NCBI GenBank assembly: GCA_943846665.1
Contig: OX044358.1
Span: forward strand, 1,674,001-1,738,000
Length of the DNA: 64,000 nucleotides
Direction of reading: 5' to 3'
From: Arcticimaribacter sp002477625
Lineage (GTDB): Bacteria > Bacteroidota > Bacteroidia > Flavobacteriales > Flavobacteriaceae
Made by a program: the position numbers and the translations under genes. The stretch's first letter is position 1. Each line of letters opens with the position of its first letter. Positions 61,390 through 64,000 of this stretch are shown piece after piece. The notes under the pieces were generated by a model. The model saw only the letters and a list, made by a program, of their open reading frames with translations. It did not search any database and was not told the origin of the DNA.

Positions 61390-62460
61390 TTAGGCTAATG
61401 TATTGATATTATTTAGATCTTCAAATGCTTGGATTAATCTTTGTTTGAAGGTTTGTTCTCCCAAACGCAACCATTTTCTCGGATCGTAGTTTTTCTTATT
61501 GGGCTGATCTTTTCCATCTGGGTTCCCAATTTGAGTTTTTAAGTAGTCGATATTTTCGACCATATAGTCACGAATTCCTTCAGTAAAAGCAAATTGAAGA
61601 TCGGTATCGATATTCATTTTGATTACTCCATATCCGATAGCTTCACGAATTTCTTCAACAGTAGAACCGGATCCACCGTGGAATACAAAATCTACCGTAT
61701 TTTCAGCTAAGTCATATTTTGTACTGATATACTCTTGAGAGTTTTTAAGGATTTTCGGAGTAAGCTTTACGTTACCCGGCTTGTAAACCCCGTGCACGTT
61801 TCCGAATGCTGCAGCCACAGTAAATTGATCGCTTACTTGTCTCAACTCTTCAAAAGCATACGCTACCTCTTCAGGTTGTGTATAGAGTTTAGAAACGTCA
61901 ACATCACTGTTGTCTACACCATCTTCTTCACCCCCTGTAATTCCTAATTCAATTTCAAGGGTCATTCCCATTTTTGACATACGCTCTAAATAGGTCTTAC
62001 AAATCGCAATATTTTCTTCCAAAGGCTCTTCAGAAAGGTCAATCATATGAGAACTGTAAAGGGACTTTCCAGTTTCAGCATAGAATTTCTCTCCAGCATC
62101 GAGTAAACCGTCGATCCAAGGTAAAAGTTTTTTTGCACAGTGGTCCGTATTTAAAATAATGGTAGCTCCGTAAGCATCGGCTAGTTCATGAATATGCTTT
62201 GCACCTGCAACTGCACCAGCAATAGCTGCTTTCTGATCGGTATTGTCTAAGCTTTTTCCAGCGTTGAAAATTGCGCCTCCATTTGAAAATTGAATAATAA
62301 CAGGGCTGTTAAGCTCTGCAGCAGTTTCAAGAACGGTATTCACGGTATTGTTTCCAATTACATTTACTGCAGGTAATGCAAACTTTTTTTCTTTTGCTAA
62401 AGCAAAAACTTCTTGCACTTGTTTTCCTGTAATTACACCAGAGGGAATTGTTGAACTCAT
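61390..62460 (-). CDS. fbaA: class II fructose-bisphosphate aldolase
   Basis: Zinc-dependent aldolase of glycolysis and gluconeogenesis. NTDHCAKK holds a zinc His, ELGITGGEEDGVD and FVFHGGSGSTVEEI the remaining metal and phosphate-binding residues. At 356 residues it is the longer class IIa type like E. coli FbaA. accD follows after 14 nt. Confidence 0.96.
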   Translation of the reverse strand: MSSTIPSGVITGKQVQEVFALAKEKKFALPAVNVIGNNTVNTVLETAAELNSPVIIQFSNGGAIFNAGKSLDNTDQKAAIAGAVAGAKHIHELADAYGATIILNTDHCAKKLLPWIDGLLDAGEKFYAETGKSLYSSHMIDLSEEPLEENIAICKTYLERMSKMGMTLEIELGITGGEEDGVDNSDVDVSKLYTQPEEVAYAFEELRQVSDQFTVAAAFGNVHGVYKPGNVKLTPKILKNSQEYISTKYDLAENTVDFVFHGGSGSTVEEIREAIGYGVIKMNIDTDLQFAFTEGIRDYMVENIDYLKTQIGNPDGKDQPNKKNYDPRKWLRLGEQTFKQRLIQAFEDLNNINTLA

Positions 62461-62494
62461 AAGATTATTGTTTTGTTTTTCAATTTTGAAGCAC

Positions 62495-62502
62495 CAAATG
62501 TA
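62495..62502 (-). promoter_or_regulatory. -7-like promoter box for fbaA
   Basis: Minus-strand TACATTTG matches TAnnTTTG, 34 nt before the fbaA ATG; no well-spaced TTG. Confidence 0.35.
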
Positions 62503-62512
62503 ATCGTTTTTT

Positions 62513-64000
62513 TTAAAACGGGTAATTTATTCCAATGTTGAATACCGTTCTTCGAAAAGAAATCTGTTTTCCCCAACGATCTGCCTTTATTTGTGTAGGA
62601 TCATAAGTTTTAAAGCCAGAATCTAAGCGAAACACAAAATAATCGAAATCATAACGTAGACCAAAACCAGTTCCAATTGCTATTTCATCAAGATCTTCGA
62701 AGCCATCGAAGCGTTGTTTAGGGTCTTCGATATTGTCTAAAGCATTCCAGATATTCCCAGCATCGATAAAAAAAGCACCTTTAAGGGGGCCTAAAATAGT
62801 ATAGCGATATTCGAAATTAAAGGCTATTTTAAAGTTAGCTTCGTTGAATTCATTAGAATTTTCGCCAACTCCAGGGCCAAGTTTGTAAGCTTTCCAGGCT
62901 CGGTTGTCGTTGGATCCTCCAGCAAAATAAGAACGCGTAAAGGGTATGTTATCAGAATTTCCATAAGGAATAGCAATTCCAGAAAACAAGCGCATAGCCA
63001 ATACCTGTTCTTTGCCTATGCTCCAGTGCTTAATGAAATTAAATTCGGTCTTGATGAATTGTGATGGAATCACGTCAAGAAACTCATACACCTGATCTTC
63101 GTTTTTTTCTTTTCCAGTCAGACTCAGTAATCCTGTCAAAAGGTTTCCACTGGAAACAACTTTTAATTGAAACTGAGAGAAATCCTCATCAAAGATGTTT
63201 TCTTGTGTATTCCTGTTGAAGCTAAAAGCAGAACTTGTAATTAAGTTGTTGGATGTAAGCCTAGTTTCTCGCTCTTGAATCACACGAACATCTCGATAAA
63301 GCTGATCTTCACGCTCTATTCTTGTTTCTCCTTGGATGACTTGGTTTATGAATTCTGTGGTTCCTTCTGGAATTACTAGATTGTCGTCTACAACAAATTG
63401 AGAGTTGTATCGGATTTGCTGTGCAATACTATTTAGGCGGTCGTAGGAGTTACGATATACATTAAAATAATTTGCAACGGCTTTGTTGTTTACAAATTCG
63501 AGATCCAGCAGTTTGAAATTGTATTTCTGTGTTTTATTTTTACTCCACTGATATTCTAATGTTCCCACAAAATTCTGCTTATCCAAACCAATATTTTGTT
63601 GAAATGAAGTACCGATAATGATGTTGGTACTCGGCTTTTCGAAGTAGTTTTTAAACAGTGAGCCGTTGAAAGGGAAAATCATTCTAGGAATACGGAATTT
63701 TAAATCACCTCCAAATTCAAAAATATTAAAAAAGTCATCATTTGCGTCCGCAACATCTTTTGAGGCTCCAATAGTACCTTTTAAACCCAATTCTAGTGTT
63801 TCAGTTCCTTTAAACACATTGCGGCTAATAACGGAACTCCCTAGACTGATTCCAAAAAACTGAATATTGGAATGAGAAAGGTCTAAATCAAAGCCAACAG
63901 AAAAAGGCTCTCTCGGAGTTAGGTAGATGGAAGAAACTAAACCTAGTGAATCAGTAGGGTCATTGGAGAAATCAATGTTGGGGTATTTAAAAATGCGGAG
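62513..64000 (-). CDS. Omp85 (BamA/TamA) family outer membrane protein, C-terminal part
   Basis: Partial: the frame stays open to the window edge, and an internal GTG at 63817 is not the start. The visible ~495 residues are barrel strands, with GGSNDNRAW standing where the L6 motif (VRGF-like) of Omp85 proteins lies, FFIDAGNIWNA, and the C-terminal signature VFNIGINYPF ending in Phe. It belongs to the BamA/TamA superfamily; the N-terminal POTRA part is outside, so BamA, TamA and flavobacterial TamL cannot be separated with certainty. fbaA begins 52 nt downstream. Confidence 0.82.
   Translation of the reverse strand, partial: LRIFKYPNIDFSNDPTDSLGLVSSIYLTPREPFSVGFDLDLSHSNIQFFGISLGSSVISRNVFKGTETLELGLKGTIGASKDVADANDDFFNIFEFGGDLKFRIPRMIFPFNGSLFKNYFEKPSTNIIIGTSFQQNIGLDKQNFVGTLEYQWSKNKTQKYNFKLLDLEFVNNKAVANYFNVYRNSYDRLNSIAQQIRYNSQFVVDDNLVIPEGTTEFINQVIQGETRIEREDQLYRDVRVIQERETRLTSNNLITSSAFSFNRNTQENIFDEDFSQFQLKVVSSGNLLTGLLSLTGKEKNEDQVYEFLDVIPSQFIKTEFNFIKHWSIGKEQVLAMRLFSGIAIPYGNSDNIPFTRSYFAGGSNDNRAWKAYKLGPGVGENSNEFNEANFKIAFNFEYRYTILGPLKGAFFIDAGNIWNALDNIEDPKQRFDGFEDLDEIAIGTGFGLRYDFDYFVFRLDSGFKTYDPTQIKADRWGKQISFRRTVFNIGINYPF

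Overview
The window is a gene-dense, AT-rich stretch of a bacterial chromosome from Bacteroidota, almost certainly family Flavobacteriaceae. The evidence is the end of a PorV-type secretion gene, the gliding genes gldB and gldC, promoters of the TTG-N19..21-TAnnTTTG type, MurE with the DNPR (meso-diaminopimelate) motif, a short primary sigma factor without region 1.1, a very long acidic FtsZ tail, and tRNA without encoded CCA. Genus cannot be told from the sequence alone. No prophage, integrase, transposase or CRISPR array is visible, and no stretch over 300 bases is gene-free.

Layout. 1-3.1 kb: porV end, then pyruvate dehydrogenase E1-alpha and E2. 3.2-4.5 kb: SDR oxidoreductase and SprT-like protein. 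4.5-10.1 kb (minus): glycine decarboxylase gcvP, a KAS III-like enzyme and an MlaE/MlaF lipid ABC pair. 10.3-11.5 kb: UbiA-like membrane protein and a rhodanese. 11.5-15.1 kb (minus): purK, purE, M3 oligopeptidase. 15.2-19.1 kb: adk, obgE, a TPR protein and mpl. 19.1-24.1 kb: PaiB-like protein (minus), radC, DUF7033 protein, HAD nucleotidase, MazG-like protein, aroA. 24.2-29.3 kb: queA, rlmN, polyprenyl synthase, dnaG. 29.3-32.9 kb: nadE, gldB, gldC, engB, hydrolase. 33.1-48.9 kb: a complete flavobacterial division and cell wall (dcw) cluster mraZ-rsmH-ftsL-ftsI-murE-mraY-murD-ftsW-murG-murC-ftsQ-ftsA-ftsZ, then yqeY. 48.9-49.4 kb: a compact GIY-YIG/tRNA-Arg module. 49.5-54.5 kb: DUF1338 protein, a lipoprotein, and the NAD operon nadA-nadB-nadC. 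54.7-56.1 kb: OmpA-like protein with calcium-type repeats. 56.2-64 kb (minus): rpe, sigma factor, pnp, rpsO, accD, fbaA and the 3' part of an Omp85 (BamA/TamA) gene.

Most genes are housekeeping. Peptidoglycan precursor enzymes and division proteins are tightly coupled in the dcw cluster, with mpl (peptide recycling) elsewhere. NAD is served by nadABC plus nadE; RNA turnover and translation by rpsO-pnp.

The most unusual locus is at 48.9-49.4 kb. A small GIY-YIG nuclease gene lies between a displaced 5' half of tRNA-Arg(TCG), cut exactly in the anticodon loop, and an intact copy of the same tRNA whose first bases encode the nuclease C-terminus. Just upstream is a second, internally deleted GIY-YIG remnant, and a 32-nt palindrome interrupts the displaced half. 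This looks like a minimal tRNA-targeting element that inserted more than once. Also notable: three 10-bp-spaced GTGG boxes at the mraZ promoter (a probable MraZ operator), and loss of the structural zinc ligands in DnaG and AccD and probably in the SprT-like protein.
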